Positions 14,783-22,225 of a stretch of DNA of 24,964 nucleotides are shown piece after piece. The notes under the pieces are model-generated. The model did not search any database, was not told where the DNA came from, and saw only the letters and a list, made by a program, of their open reading frames with translations. Position numbers and translations under genes: made by a program. The DNA comes from Bacillota bacterium (GTDB taxonomy: Bacteria; Bacillota; Dethiobacteria; SKNC01): positions 1 through 24,964 of the forward strand of contig SKLX01000045.1 of NCBI GenBank assembly GCA_007121375.1. Direction: 5' to 3'. Within the stretch, counting starts at the first letter, position 1; each line of letters starts with the position of its first letter.

Positions 14783-15966
14783 TTTTCCACCTCCAGAACC
14801 TGGGATACGGCATTTACATCCTTGTCACCCCGACCGGAAAGGTTTACCACAACCAGGGATTGTTCCTTAAATCTCTCCCTTTCCTTAATGATATAGGCCA
14901 GGGCATGGGCACTTTCCAGGGCAGGTATGATACCTTCCCGACGGGATATTAGCTTAAAAGCCTCCAGGGCCTCTTCATCCGTCACAGAACCGTAAGAGGC
15001 CCGGCGGGTTTTTTGTAAAAAGGCATGCTCGGGTCCCACTCCCGGGTAATCCAGCCCTGCAGAGATAGAGTGGACAGGGGAAATCTGGCCGAATTCATCC
15101 TGGAGCAAGTAGCTCATAGAGCCGTGAAGAACTCCCGCCCTTCCCTGGCTAAGGGTAGCAGCATGGAGGCCGGTATCAAGGCCGAAGCCTGCCGCTTCCA
15201 CTCCTATCATTTCTACCTGGGAATCCTCCAGGAAAGGATAGAAAAGACCCAGGGCATTACTTCCGCCCCCCACACAAGCCACCAGGCTGTCGGGGAAACG
15301 CCCTTCCTTTTCCAGGACCTGTTCCCGGGTCTCAACTCCTATTATGCTCTGGAAATCCCGGACCATTTCCGGGTAGGGATGGGGGCCCACCACGGAACCT
15401 ATAATGTAATAGGTATTTTCCACGTTGGTAACCCAATCCCTGATGGCTTCATTGGTGGCATCCTTCAGGGTTTTACTCCCTGCAGAAACGGGGATAACCT
15501 CAGCCCCTAAAAGTTTCATGCGAAAGACATTCAGGGCCTGCCTTTCCATATCTTCTTCTCCCATATAGACATGACATTCCAACCCGAACTTGGCTGCCGC
15601 CGTGGCCGTGGCCACCCCGTGCTGGCCAGCCCCTGTTTCGGCAATGACCCTCTTTTTGCCCATTCTGAGAGCCAAAAGGGCCTGGCCTAAAGTATTATTT
15701 ATCTTATGAGCCCCGGTATGGGTCAGGTCCTCCCTCTTTAGATAAATACGGGGACCCCCTATATATTCTGAAAAACCACGGGCAAAATAGAGGGGAGTAG
15801 GCCTGCCCCCATAATCTTGAAGGTATTCTGTCAGCTCCTTCTGGAAATCCTCTTCTTCTTTCACTTTATAATACTCCCGGGTCAATTCCTCCAGAGCGGG
15901 CATCAACACCTCGGGGACAAACCTGCCCCCAAACTCCATGAAATGACCTTTGTTATCAGGGTACAT
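14779..15966 (-). CDS. trpB: Tryptophan synthase beta chain (TrpB1 type)
   Basis: 395 residues. It joins indole with serine on pyridoxal phosphate. The Schiff-base lysine is K88 in HTGAHKINN, the catalytic glutamate E110 in AETGAGQHG, and the cofactor phosphate loop GGGSNALG follows near 232; the C-terminal VVNLSGRGDKD is typical. Sequence and neighbouring trpA mark it as TrpB1, not the stand-alone TrpB2. The ATG at 15966 has GAGGTG inside the trpF end and overlaps trpF by 11 bases. Confidence 0.98.
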   Translation of the reverse strand: MYPDNKGHFMEFGGRFVPEVLMPALEELTREYYKVKEEEDFQKELTEYLQDYGGRPTPLYFARGFSEYIGGPRIYLKREDLTHTGAHKINNTLGQALLALRMGKKRVIAETGAGQHGVATATAAAKFGLECHVYMGEEDMERQALNVFRMKLLGAEVIPVSAGSKTLKDATNEAIRDWVTNVENTYYIIGSVVGPHPYPEMVRDFQSIIGVETREQVLEKEGRFPDSLVACVGGGSNALGLFYPFLEDSQVEMIGVEAAGFGLDTGLHAATLSQGRAGVLHGSMSYLLQDEFGQISPVHSISAGLDYPGVGPEHAFLQKTRRASYGSVTDEEALEAFKLISRREGIIPALESAHALAYIIKERERFKEQSLVVVNLSGRGDKDVNAVSQVLEVEK

Positions 15967-16588
15967 CCTTCCAACACCTCACTTTATATATAAAATTTTT
16001 TATTTTATGCAAGTCTTTCTTTCCTTCTATCTCCACCCCGCTGCTTACATCCACAGCATAAGGTTTTACCTGGTCCAGGGCTTTTGAGACATTGTCCTGG
16101 TTCAAGCCCCCTGCCAGAATAAGGGGCTTATCCCCTCTAACCCTCCTGGCCAGGGACCAGTTAAAGGTTTTACCCGTCCCTCCGGCCAGGTCCGGCATAA
16201 AAGTATCCAGCAGCCAGGCATCGGCTACAGAAAGGTAGCAATCCAGTTCCTTTAAGCTCTCCTCATCCCTTACCGCCAGAGCCTTTACCACCTTCTGACG
16301 AAACCCGACCAAATCTGAGGGATCTTCCCGGCCGTGAAACTGGAGGACATCCAAAAACCCTTCTTCGGCTATCTCCCTAACCAGGGCCGGGTCTTCATCC
16401 ACAAAAACCCCTACCCGACTGATAAAAGGGGGAAGGGACCGGCAAATCTCCCTGACCTTCTCCGGGGGAAGGCGGCGGGGGCTTTTAGCCAGGATAAAAC
16501 CTACCCCTTCTGCCCCACACCTTACTGCCATATTAGCCTCTTCTTCACTTTGTATACCGCATATTTTAACCCTTACCACAACAACCAC
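15956..16588 (-). CDS. trpF: Phosphoribosylanthranilate isomerase
   Basis: 210 residues forming one (beta/alpha)8 barrel. Catalytic residues are C10 (VKICGIQ) and D180 (VDVSSGVE); VGFILAKSPRRL, VGVFVDED, LQFHGRED and LAGGLNQDNV are the family blocks. It converts N-(5-phosphoribosyl)anthranilate to CdRP. The start is GTG at 16588 with AAAGGAA upstream and overlaps trpC by 23 bases; an alternative GTG at 16579, with GGTGG close upstream, would shorten the N terminus by three valines and cannot be excluded. Confidence 0.96.
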   Translation of the reverse strand: MVVVVRVKICGIQSEEEANMAVRCGAEGVGFILAKSPRRLPPEKVREICRSLPPFISRVGVFVDEDPALVREIAEEGFLDVLQFHGREDPSDLVGFRQKVVKALAVRDEESLKELDCYLSVADAWLLDTFMPDLAGGTGKTFNWSLARRVRGDKPLILAGGLNQDNVSKALDQVKPYAVDVSSGVEIEGKKDLHKIKNFIYKVRCWKDVP

Positions 16589-17357
16589 CTATAAGTTCCT
16601 TTATTTTCTCTCCGGGAAAAGGATGAGTCATCAAGGCTTCCCCTATCAAAAAGGCATCCACCCCTGCCTCCCTGAGAATTTCTATATCACGGTAATCCTT
16701 TATGCCGCTTTCACTCACCACCAGGAGATTAGAAGGTATCCCTGGGCTTAATTCCAGGGTAACTTCCAGGCTGGTTTCAAAGTTTTTTAAATCCCGGTTA
16801 TTAATACCAATAATATCTGCCCCCCATTCCAGGGCCTTCTCCAGGTCCTGCCGATCATGAACCTCTACCAGGGGAGCCAGGGACAGGCGTCGGGCAGTTT
16901 TTAAAAGTTCTCCCAGTTCCATCCCTGACAGGATGGAAGCTATCAGGAGAAGGGCGTCAGCCCCACTGGTACGGGATTCATATACCTGGTATTCATTGAT
17001 GATAAAATCCTTCCTCAGGACAGGTATTTTTACCGCCTCCTTAACCCGGCTCAAGTCCTCCAGACTTCCTGAAAAGTAATCTTCCTCGGTTAGGACGGAA
17101 AGGGCTGTGGCACCACTTCTTTCATAGTTTACCGCCCTTTTCACCGGGTCCTTTTCCCGGGACAATACCCCTTTAGAAGGGGAAGACCTTTTTATCTCGG
17201 CAATTATAGCCCTGCCCCGTCTTTTTTCCAGGAAACCTTTGAAGTCCCGGGGAGAAGGTATACTGTCCAGTTTATCTTTCAATTTTTCCAGGGGGACCAT
17301 TTTTTCTGCTCTTTCCAGAGACTTTTTTTTCTTATCCAGAATTTTTTCTAAGAACAT
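16566..17357 (-). CDS. trpC: Indole-3-glycerol phosphate synthase
   Basis: 263 residues. It closes the indole ring from CdRP. Catalytic residues E54, K56 and K62 (IIAEIKRSSPSKG) and K116 (VLRKDFII) are all present, together with LTEEDYFSGSLEDL, ADALLLIASIL, IIGINNRDLKNFET and VVSESGI. Not fused to trpF, unlike in enterobacteria. The ATG at 17357 follows GCAGGAGGTCC and overlaps trpD by 10 bases. Confidence 0.98.
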   Translation of the reverse strand: MFLEKILDKKKKSLERAEKMVPLEKLKDKLDSIPSPRDFKGFLEKRRGRAIIAEIKRSSPSKGVLSREKDPVKRAVNYERSGATALSVLTEEDYFSGSLEDLSRVKEAVKIPVLRKDFIINEYQVYESRTSGADALLLIASILSGMELGELLKTARRLSLAPLVEVHDRQDLEKALEWGADIIGINNRDLKNFETSLEVTLELSPGIPSNLLVVSESGIKDYRDIEILREAGVDAFLIGEALMTHPFPGEKIKELIGGCCGKG

Positions 17358-18388
17358 AAGGACCTCCTGCTAAATTCCCGCAGGCTGTCCAGTTTATCCA
17401 GGGCACAACCTTTATCTATGGAATCCCGGGCCTGGAGGACCCCCTCTTGGAAGTTTTCAGCCTTTCCTCCAGCCATTAGGGCTGCCGCCGCATTTAAAAT
17501 CACCACATCCCGGCAGGGGCCCCTTTCCCCTCTTAAAACAGACAGGGTAATTTCGGCATTTTGGGCCGCATCCCCTCCCCGGATCTCCTTTCTCCCCGCC
17601 CTGTTAAATCCCATATCCTCGGGCTTTAAATAGTAAGTCTTGATTTTCCTTTCCTGCAGGTGGCTTATCCTGGTTTCCGAACAGATGGAAATTTCATCAA
17701 TACCCTCCGTGCCATAAACCACAAGGGCCTTTTCACTTCCCAGGTTTAACAGGGCGCGGGCTAAAAGATCCGTTAATTCCGGGGCATACACCCCCAAGAC
17801 CTGCCTTTTTGCCCCTGCCGGATTGGTAAGAGGGCCCAGCAGGTTAAATATGGTCCTCAATCCTATATCCCTCCGGGGTTTAACGGCATGTTTCATGGCC
17901 AGGTGCAAACTGGGAGCAAAAAGAAAACCTATCCCTACCTTTTCAATACTGGCTGCTGCCTCCCGGGGTGTAACATCCAGGTTTACCCCCAAAGCCTCCA
18001 GCAGGTCAGCACTTCCACATCGACTGGATACGGAACGGTTCCCGTGTTTGGCTACGGTTAAACCGGCACCGGCGGCTACAAAGGCTGCCGTGGTAGAAAT
18101 GTTAAAGGTACCCGCCTGGTCTCCTCCCGTTCCGCAGGTATCTACCATGTTCTCACAGTTTACTTCTATCCTGGTAACCTTTTCCCTCATGACCCGGGCA
18201 CACCCGGTTATTTCCTCCACCGTTTCTCCCTTCATGCGTAGAGCCGTCAGGAAGCTGGCAATCTGCGCCTCCGTAGCTCCGCCCGTCATGATTAAATCCA
18301 TTACCCCTCTGGATTCCTCTATGGACAAATCTTCCCCTTTAACAACCCGGTCGATATAGCTCTTCACATCGGCTAATTGACTAAACAA
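17348..18388 (-). CDS. trpD: Anthranilate phosphoribosyltransferase
   Basis: 346 residues. It transfers phosphoribose from PRPP to anthranilate. The PRPP loop DTCGTGGD is at 83-90, KHGNRSVSSRCGSADLLE at 114-131, and RTIFNLLGPLTNPA near 176-190; all are canonical. It is a stand-alone enzyme, not fused to TrpG. The start is TTG at 18388 with AAAGGGGGG about 9 bases upstream, inside the trpG end (16-base overlap). No ATG is available near the family's usual N terminus, so the TTG is well supported. Confidence 0.97.
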   Translation of the reverse strand: MFSQLADVKSYIDRVVKGEDLSIEESRGVMDLIMTGGATEAQIASFLTALRMKGETVEEITGCARVMREKVTRIEVNCENMVDTCGTGGDQAGTFNISTTAAFVAAGAGLTVAKHGNRSVSSRCGSADLLEALGVNLDVTPREAAASIEKVGIGFLFAPSLHLAMKHAVKPRRDIGLRTIFNLLGPLTNPAGAKRQVLGVYAPELTDLLARALLNLGSEKALVVYGTEGIDEISICSETRISHLQERKIKTYYLKPEDMGFNRAGRKEIRGGDAAQNAEITLSVLRGERGPCRDVVILNAAAALMAGGKAENFQEGVLQARDSIDKGCALDKLDSLREFSRRSLCS

Positions 18389-18960
18389 GACTTTTTGCCC
18401 CCCTTTAAAAAATTAGACAGTAATTTCTTCCCTTCTTCCGTCAGTATAGACTCAGGGTGAAACTGGATCCCCTCCAGGGGATATTCCAGGTGCCTGACTC
18501 CCATGATAACTCCGTCGGAAGTTTTAGCGGTAACTTGCAGGAAGGAAGGCAGGCTTTCCTCCTCCAGCACCAGAGAATGGTACCGGGTAGCTTCAAAGGG
18601 ATCCGCCAGGTCCCGGTATATACTCTTACCATCATGGTAAATCAATGATGTTTTTCCGTGCATCAACAGGGGGGCCCTTATCACCCTGCCCCCGTAGGCG
18701 GCTCCCACCGCCTGGTGTCCCAGGCATACCCCCAGAATTGGTATCCGGAAAGCAAAGGACCGTATAATATCTATGGAAAGCCCGGCATCTTCAGGTATCC
18801 CCGGACCGGGGGAAATGACAATTCTTTCAGGGGACATTTTCCCTATCTCCTCCAGGGTTATCCTGTCATTACGGGCCACCTTCAGCTCTGCCCCCATTTC
18901 ACCCAGGTATTGAACCAGGTTGTAAGTAAAAGAATCATAATTATCTATAACTAAAATCAT
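18373..18960 (-). CDS. trpG: Anthranilate synthase component II (glutamine amidotransferase)
   Basis: 195 residues, a class I amidotransferase with the triad C79 (GVCLGHQA), H168 and E170 (GIQFHPES), plus IDNYDSFTYNLVQYLG at the N terminus and ISPGPGIPEDAG near 49-60. It supplies ammonia to TrpE. In many Bacillota this subunit is shared with PabA for folate synthesis, which may also apply here since no second copy is in view. The ATG lies inside the trpE end (20-base overlap), behind GGGAGGG. Confidence 0.97.
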   Translation of the reverse strand: MILVIDNYDSFTYNLVQYLGEMGAELKVARNDRITLEEIGKMSPERIVISPGPGIPEDAGLSIDIIRSFAFRIPILGVCLGHQAVGAAYGGRVIRAPLLMHGKTSLIYHDGKSIYRDLADPFEATRYHSLVLEEESLPSFLQVTAKTSDGVIMGVRHLEYPLEGIQFHPESILTEEGKKLLSNFLKGGKKSCLVN

Positions 18961-20425
18961 AATAACCCTCCCTTGCTTTGTTTAAAGCCTTTAACAGGGC
19001 CGCTGCCTTGTGCTGGGTTTCCTGGTATTCCTTCTCCGGCTGGGAATCTGCCACTATCCCCGCTCCTGCCTGAACATAAACCCGGTCTTCCTTAATAATC
19101 ATCGTCCTTATGGTAATGCAGGTATCCATGTTCCCCGAAAATCCAACGTAGCCTACCGCTCCAGCGTAGGGACCCCTTCTGGCGGGTTCCAGCTCACTTA
19201 TAATCTCCATGGCCCTGATTTTGGGAGCCCCCGATACGGTTCCTGCTGGAAAGCAGGCCATAAGAACATCCAGGGCATCCCGGTCCTTTCTCAAAACTCC
19301 CTTAACCTCCGTTACCATGTGCATAACATGGGAATACTTTTCCACTGAAAAAAGTTTATTGGTTTCCACTGTTCCGTACTCACAAATCCTTCCCAAGTCA
19401 TTTCGGGCTAAATCTACCAGCATGATGTGCTCTGCCTTTTCCTTTTCATCCTGAAGCAGGTCCCGGGCCAGGCTCTGATCTTCTTCACCGGTTGTTCCCC
19501 GGGGCCGGGTACCTGCTATGGGCCTGGTTTCCACCACCCCTCCTTCCAGCTTTACCAGGGGCTCAGGGGAAGACCCCACAATTTTGTAATCTCCAAAATC
19601 CAGGTAATACATATAAGGGGAAGGATTTACCGTTCTGAGAACCCGGTAAAGATTCAAGGGATGAACTGTTAAGGGCGCTTCGAATCTTTGAGATAGGACC
19701 AGTTGGAATATATCTCCCTTCCCTATATAATCTTTTACTTTCATAACCTTGTCTTTAAAGTCCTCCCGAGGGAAATTTGATTTAAAGGTTATTTCCTCCT
19801 GGCTTTTCTCAGGCTCAAAGGTTTCGGGAAGGGCCCCCTTTAAATCCTGCAGGACCCGTTTTATCTTCCGGCAGGCCCTTTCGTATTCCTCCTCGGGTTT
19901 TTCTCTTACCCACACATTTACTACTATCTTAAGGGTATGGCGCCAGTGGTCGTATATCAAAACCAGTCCCGCAAAGATAAAGCTTGCCTCGGGTAGTTTC
20001 ATATCATCGGCATGGGGAAGGGGAATATTTTCCAGGTGATGGACTATATCATAACCTGCAAAACCCACAGCCCCTCCGTAAAACCTGGGAAGGTCCGGAT
20101 CTTCTGCCGGCTTAAAGCCTTTCATTACTGATCTCAACACTTTCAAGGGATTTCCCGTGAAGAGTTTTTCCTCTCCCCCGGTAGTGACCTTTATTTTGCC
20201 CTCCCTGCTTTCAAAGTTCATAAAGGGATCCAGTCCGATAAAAGAATACCTTCCAAACTTTTCTCCCACCTCTCCGCTTTCCAGGAAGTAGGTAGGCCCC
20301 TCCCTGCGGACCTTTTGAAATATGGAAATGGGAGTTTCCATATCAGCCATAACTTCCATGTAAAGGGGTATTAGGTTATACGTCTCTGCCTTTTTTAAAA
20401 ACTCTTCTTTAGTGGGTAAGATCAT
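18941..20425 (-). CDS. trpE: Anthranilate synthase component I
   Basis: 494 residues. The N-terminal half holds the tryptophan-binding element FLESGE..GRYSFIG (about 48-63), which matches the LLES feedback site of other TrpE proteins, so allosteric inhibition by tryptophan is likely retained. The chorismate-binding half has RPIAGTRPRG, DLARNDLGRICEYGTV, KYSHVMHMVTEV, GTVSGAPKIRAMEII and YAGAVGYVGFSG, with a long match to TrpE rather than PabB. It makes anthranilate from chorismate with TrpG. The ATG has an ideal AAGGAGG site. It is the first gene after the T-box leader. Confidence 0.98.
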   Translation of the reverse strand: MILPTKEEFLKKAETYNLIPLYMEVMADMETPISIFQKVRREGPTYFLESGEVGEKFGRYSFIGLDPFMNFESREGKIKVTTGGEEKLFTGNPLKVLRSVMKGFKPAEDPDLPRFYGGAVGFAGYDIVHHLENIPLPHADDMKLPEASFIFAGLVLIYDHWRHTLKIVVNVWVREKPEEEYERACRKIKRVLQDLKGALPETFEPEKSQEEITFKSNFPREDFKDKVMKVKDYIGKGDIFQLVLSQRFEAPLTVHPLNLYRVLRTVNPSPYMYYLDFGDYKIVGSSPEPLVKLEGGVVETRPIAGTRPRGTTGEEDQSLARDLLQDEKEKAEHIMLVDLARNDLGRICEYGTVETNKLFSVEKYSHVMHMVTEVKGVLRKDRDALDVLMACFPAGTVSGAPKIRAMEIISELEPARRGPYAGAVGYVGFSGNMDTCITIRTMIIKEDRVYVQAGAGIVADSQPEKEYQETQHKAAALLKALNKAREGYYDFSYR

Positions 20426-20445
20426 TTTTTATAATCCTCCTTAAA

Positions 20446-20480
20446 ATAAAAAAACCCTTCATCCAAAAGGACGAAAGGTT
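20446..20480 (-). terminator. T-box regulated terminator upstream of trpE
   Basis: AACCTTTCGTCC and GGATGAAGGGTT pair over 12 positions around a TTTT loop (20453-20480) and are followed by seven T residues on the minus strand. The 5' arm is right after the T-box core, as expected for mutually exclusive antiterminator and terminator folds. The trpE ribosome site lies 16 bases downstream. Confidence 0.93.
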
Positions 20481-20671
20481 GTTTTCGCGGTGCCACCTCA
20501 GTTGACCCATGTAATGGAAAAAATATACACGAGTCCTCTCATATCCAGGTACGGGATAACTGTCATATCATTTCATTAAGATAATTATTTATCCGATACC
20601 CTGTTCCTTTTAACGGTGGAACTCTCCGGTAAAGCCTACTTGACCAAGCTTTCGGTTTACAGCTCCCGGGC

Positions 20672-20674
20672 CCA
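20672..20674 (-). promoter_or_regulatory. T-box specifier codon UGG (tryptophan)
   Basis: TGG on the minus strand in the 3' side of the specifier loop, within GAATGGGCCC directly before the CCCGGG side of the Stem I base. Choice of codon agrees with the genes controlled. Confidence 0.85.
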
Positions 20675-20797
20675 TTCAGCATGTAGTAGTAATGCCGGAT
20701 TCTCACCTACGCCGGCTCTCTGGAAAAACCCTGACATACTTACTCTTCCCGGTCACAGCTTTTTGTATATATACTTTTTCATAGATACTTATGCTTT

Positions 20798-20826
20798 ACT
20801 CTACCACGAGGGGTGACCCATGTCAA
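20798..20826 (-). promoter_or_regulatory. Sigma-A promoter of the trp operon
   Basis: On the minus strand a perfect TTGACA (20821-20826) and TAGAGT (20798-20803, four of six) are 17 bases apart; transcription would start near 20791, just ahead of T-box Stem I. The GDT1-family gene begins about 100 bases away in the other direction. Confidence 0.8.
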
Positions 20827-20869
20827 GATCTTTTTCCGATCATTTTGCGATTTTATTTGCCGAATAAAA

Positions 20870-20880
20870 CCTGCAGCAGG
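20870..20880. repeat. Short palindrome CCTGC-A-GCAGG between trp promoter and GDT1-family gene
   Basis: A perfect 5-bp inverted repeat around one base, in the 103-base divergent region. It might be an operator for the plus-strand gene, but a site this short can occur by chance. I found no convincing -35/-10 pair for the plus-strand gene in this stretch. Confidence 0.25.
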
Positions 20881-20929
20881 GCATATGGATAGATTAAAGG
20901 ATTAAATTACTCATGGAGGTATCACCCCG

Positions 20930-21202
20930 ATGATCTGGAAAACCTTTATTACTACTTTTGGGCTTATATTCCTGGCAGAATTGGGAGACAAAACCCAACT
21001 GGCCACCATGCTAATGGCTACCCAGAGCAAAGATTTATGGAGTGTTTTCCTTGGTGCCGCTTTAGCCCTGGTCTTTTCCGCCTTTCTTGGGGTCTTGCTG
21101 GGTGCCACCTTGACCAGGCATATTCCTACCCACTACTTGCAGGGAGGAGCCGGGATAGCTTTTATACTAATTGGAATCCTTTTAATATGCGGAAAGTTTT
21201 AA
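20930..21202 (+). CDS. Half-length GDT1/TMEM165 (UPF0016) family cation transporter
   Basis: 90 residues, one repeat unit of the family, with three predicted membrane segments (about 6-22, 36-60 and 70-87) and the signature AELGDKTQLATMLMA at 15-29, whose acidic residues bind the cation. Family knowledge: members move Mn2+ or Ca2+ out of the cytoplasm in exchange for protons (MneA/Mnx-type in bacteria, TMEM165/Gdt1 in eukaryotes); full-length proteins carry two inverted copies of this motif, and half-length versions act as dimers or as gene pairs. Here only one copy is present, with no partner adjacent. The ATG follows GGAGG. The upstream 100 bases are too short for, and do not resemble, a yybP-ykoY manganese riboswitch. 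It is the only plus-strand gene in the window. Confidence 0.92.
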   Translation: MIWKTFITTFGLIFLAELGDKTQLATMLMATQSKDLWSVFLGAALALVFSAFLGVLLGATLTRHIPTHYLQGGAGIAFILIGILLICGKF

Positions 21203-21207
21203 TATAA

Positions 21208-21232
21208 AATCCCCAGATAAAATCCGGGGATT
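21208..21232 (-). terminator. Hairpin between converging genes
   Basis: AATCCCC (21208-21214) and GGGGATT (21226-21232) form a 7-bp stem with an 11-base loop. On the minus strand it is followed by a T-rich tail, so it fits as terminator of the membrane protein gene ending at 21238; on the plus strand the tail is A-rich and poorer, but the hairpin lies 5 bases past the plus-strand gene and could serve both. Confidence 0.65.
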
Positions 21233-21237
21233 AAAAA

Positions 21238-21699
21238 TTAGTGGTGTTCTCCCCCTTCTTCCACGGGTTCCCTGAGCCATATATGAACCAGGTAGCCCAG
21301 GACTGCACCGTAAAGAATCCGGGTTACCAGGGCTCCAATATTGTTAGGTAAATCTACCTGCCACAGGGGCTGAAACAAACCCAAAGCGGGACCCAGTACT
21401 CCGGCATTTATGAAGTATAATATGGTCCCATAAGCTATTCCCCAGTAGAGGGCATTCTCCTTTTGATGAATTAAAAAGGTGAAAACAGTGCCATAAAAAG
21501 CGGCCGCTGCCAGGTGCAGGAAAAGGCCTATAACCAGACCAGTACTGGTAGCAGCTTGTGCATCTGACAAGAACAACCTGGCCATGACAGTGAAAGGATT
21601 TAAGTTAAATATTCCAGTCTGGTAAAAGAGAAGGGAAACAATACCCATAACTATACCTGCTGAGAGTCCTGCCAAAATTCCTGTTCTTAAACGATCCAC
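21238..21699 (-). CDS. Four-helix membrane protein of unknown function
   Basis: 153 residues. Predicted membrane segments are at about 7-27 (ILAGLSAGIVMGIVSLLFY), 54-74 (TGLVIGLFLHLAAAAFYGTVF), 84-104 (LYWGIAYGTILYFINAGVLG) and 123-142 (LVTRILYGAVLGYLVHIWL), ending in an acidic, histidine-tipped tail (EEGGEHH). I do not recognise a characterised family. The start is GTG at 21699 behind AAAGGAGG with an 8-base spacer. It is set apart by terminators on both sides, so it seems to be its own unit; I could not find a clear promoter in the AT-rich 60 bases upstream, where an imperfect hairpin lies at 21723-21744. Confidence 0.8.
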   Translation of the reverse strand: MDRLRTGILAGLSAGIVMGIVSLLFYQTGIFNLNPFTVMARLFLSDAQAATSTGLVIGLFLHLAAAAFYGTVFTFLIHQKENALYWGIAYGTILYFINAGVLGPALGLFQPLWQVDLPNNIGALVTRILYGAVLGYLVHIWLREPVEEGGEHH

Positions 21700-21761
21700 C
21701 TCTAAAACCTCCTTTTATTTTTACTTATTTTCCCCCGGAAAAGTAAAATTATTAAAAAATA

Positions 21762-21788
21762 AAAAAACCCGATTAATACGGGCTTTTT
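21762..21788 (-). terminator. Intrinsic terminator after the single-pass membrane protein gene
   Basis: On the minus strand AAAAAGCCCG, loop TATTAAT, CGGGTTTTTT; about ten pairs including one G-U, followed by T-rich sequence. It starts 5 bases after the stop codon of the gene at 21793. Confidence 0.85.
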
Positions 21789-21792
21789 ACCT

Positions 21793-22170
21793 CTATTTTT
21801 TTTTCTTTTTGGAAGCTTTCCTCATTTTTAAACTTCCCTTTTCTTTTCGAACCCAATCCCCCTCTTTAACAGAGTTAAAAAGGCGGGGGTTTACGGTAAA
21901 TGTCCTTATTTTTCCATTGGGGAAACGCAGGTCCAGATTGTGAGTTTTTATAACTATTTCTTCTCCCCCTTCCTCCTCACTGACCCTGGTCTTATAGTTT
22001 CTAGCTACCACTTCCCCTTCAAAAGATACGAGGGGGTATATAAGCCCCGTAATAACCTTTTTTAAAAATTGATACAAAAAAATTATAACCCCGGCGGCAA
22101 AAACCAGCAGAAAAACCATCTCTGTCAGGGTTTCCGGCATCAAAATTTCCGGTATAATTTCAGATACCAT
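21793..22170 (-). CDS. Single-pass membrane protein of unknown function
   Basis: 125 residues. One membrane segment at about 17-35 (EMVFLLVFAAGVIIFLYQF), then a soluble, probably beta-rich domain (FEGEVVARNYKTRVSEEE, EEIVIKTHNLDLRFPNGKIR, FTVNPRLFNSVKEGDWVRKE) and a lysine run at the C terminus. The layout recalls DUF2500-type proteins, which also have one helix and a small beta domain ending with a glycine-aspartate turn, but I cannot confirm the match. The ATG follows GAGGTGAG with a 9-base spacer. It lies 55 bases downstream of the ABC permease gene and may be on the same transcript, since no terminator separates them. Confidence 0.8.
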   Translation of the reverse strand: MVSEIIPEILMPETLTEMVFLLVFAAGVIIFLYQFLKKVITGLIYPLVSFEGEVVARNYKTRVSEEEGGEEIVIKTHNLDLRFPNGKIRTFTVNPRLFNSVKEGDWVRKEKGSLKMRKASKKKKK

Positions 22171-22225
22171 GGGATAAAACTCACCTCGCCTTGTAAATGT
22201 AATTACCCTTTAACTTGAGTCCCGG

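Larger units (their letters stand above)
20446..20791 (-). ncRNA. tRNA-Trp T-box riboswitch leader of the trp operon
   Basis: A leader of about 345 bases on the minus strand. Stem I is closed by AGCTGTGACCGGG pairing with CCCGGGAGCT; it contains the AGTAAGTA specifier-loop side, AGAGAG followed by the GCCGG...CCGGC apical arm, and the specifier side GAATGGGCCC with TGG (Trp) at 20672-20674. The T-box core TGGCACCGCG is at 20486-20495, preceded by CTGAGG. A terminator follows at 20446-20480. Family knowledge: uncharged tRNA pairs with the specifier and with the T-box bulge, stabilises an antiterminator and lets transcription reach the genes. So the whole trp operon, aroF included, should be turned on when tRNA-Trp is uncharged. 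Confidence 0.95.

Noticed and set aside
15025..15510. Open plus-strand frame of 161 codons opposite trpB
   Set aside because: Antisense to conserved trpB sequence, with no family resemblance and no convincing ribosome site.
17823..18359. Long open frame on the plus strand opposite trpD (178 codons)
   Set aside because: It is fully antisense to a canonical trpD, rich in serine, proline and arginine as expected for a shadow frame, and has no recognisable domain.
20503..20823. Ten-base direct repeat TGACCCATGT at 20503-20512 and 20814-20823
   Set aside because: One copy overlaps the trp -35 region and the other lies before the T-box core. With about 350 bases of leader a chance match of this length is not rare, and each copy is explained by its own context.
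20827..20929. yybP-ykoY manganese riboswitch upstream of the GDT1-family gene
   Set aside because: The region is about 100 bases including any promoter, and I see no matching conserved elements.
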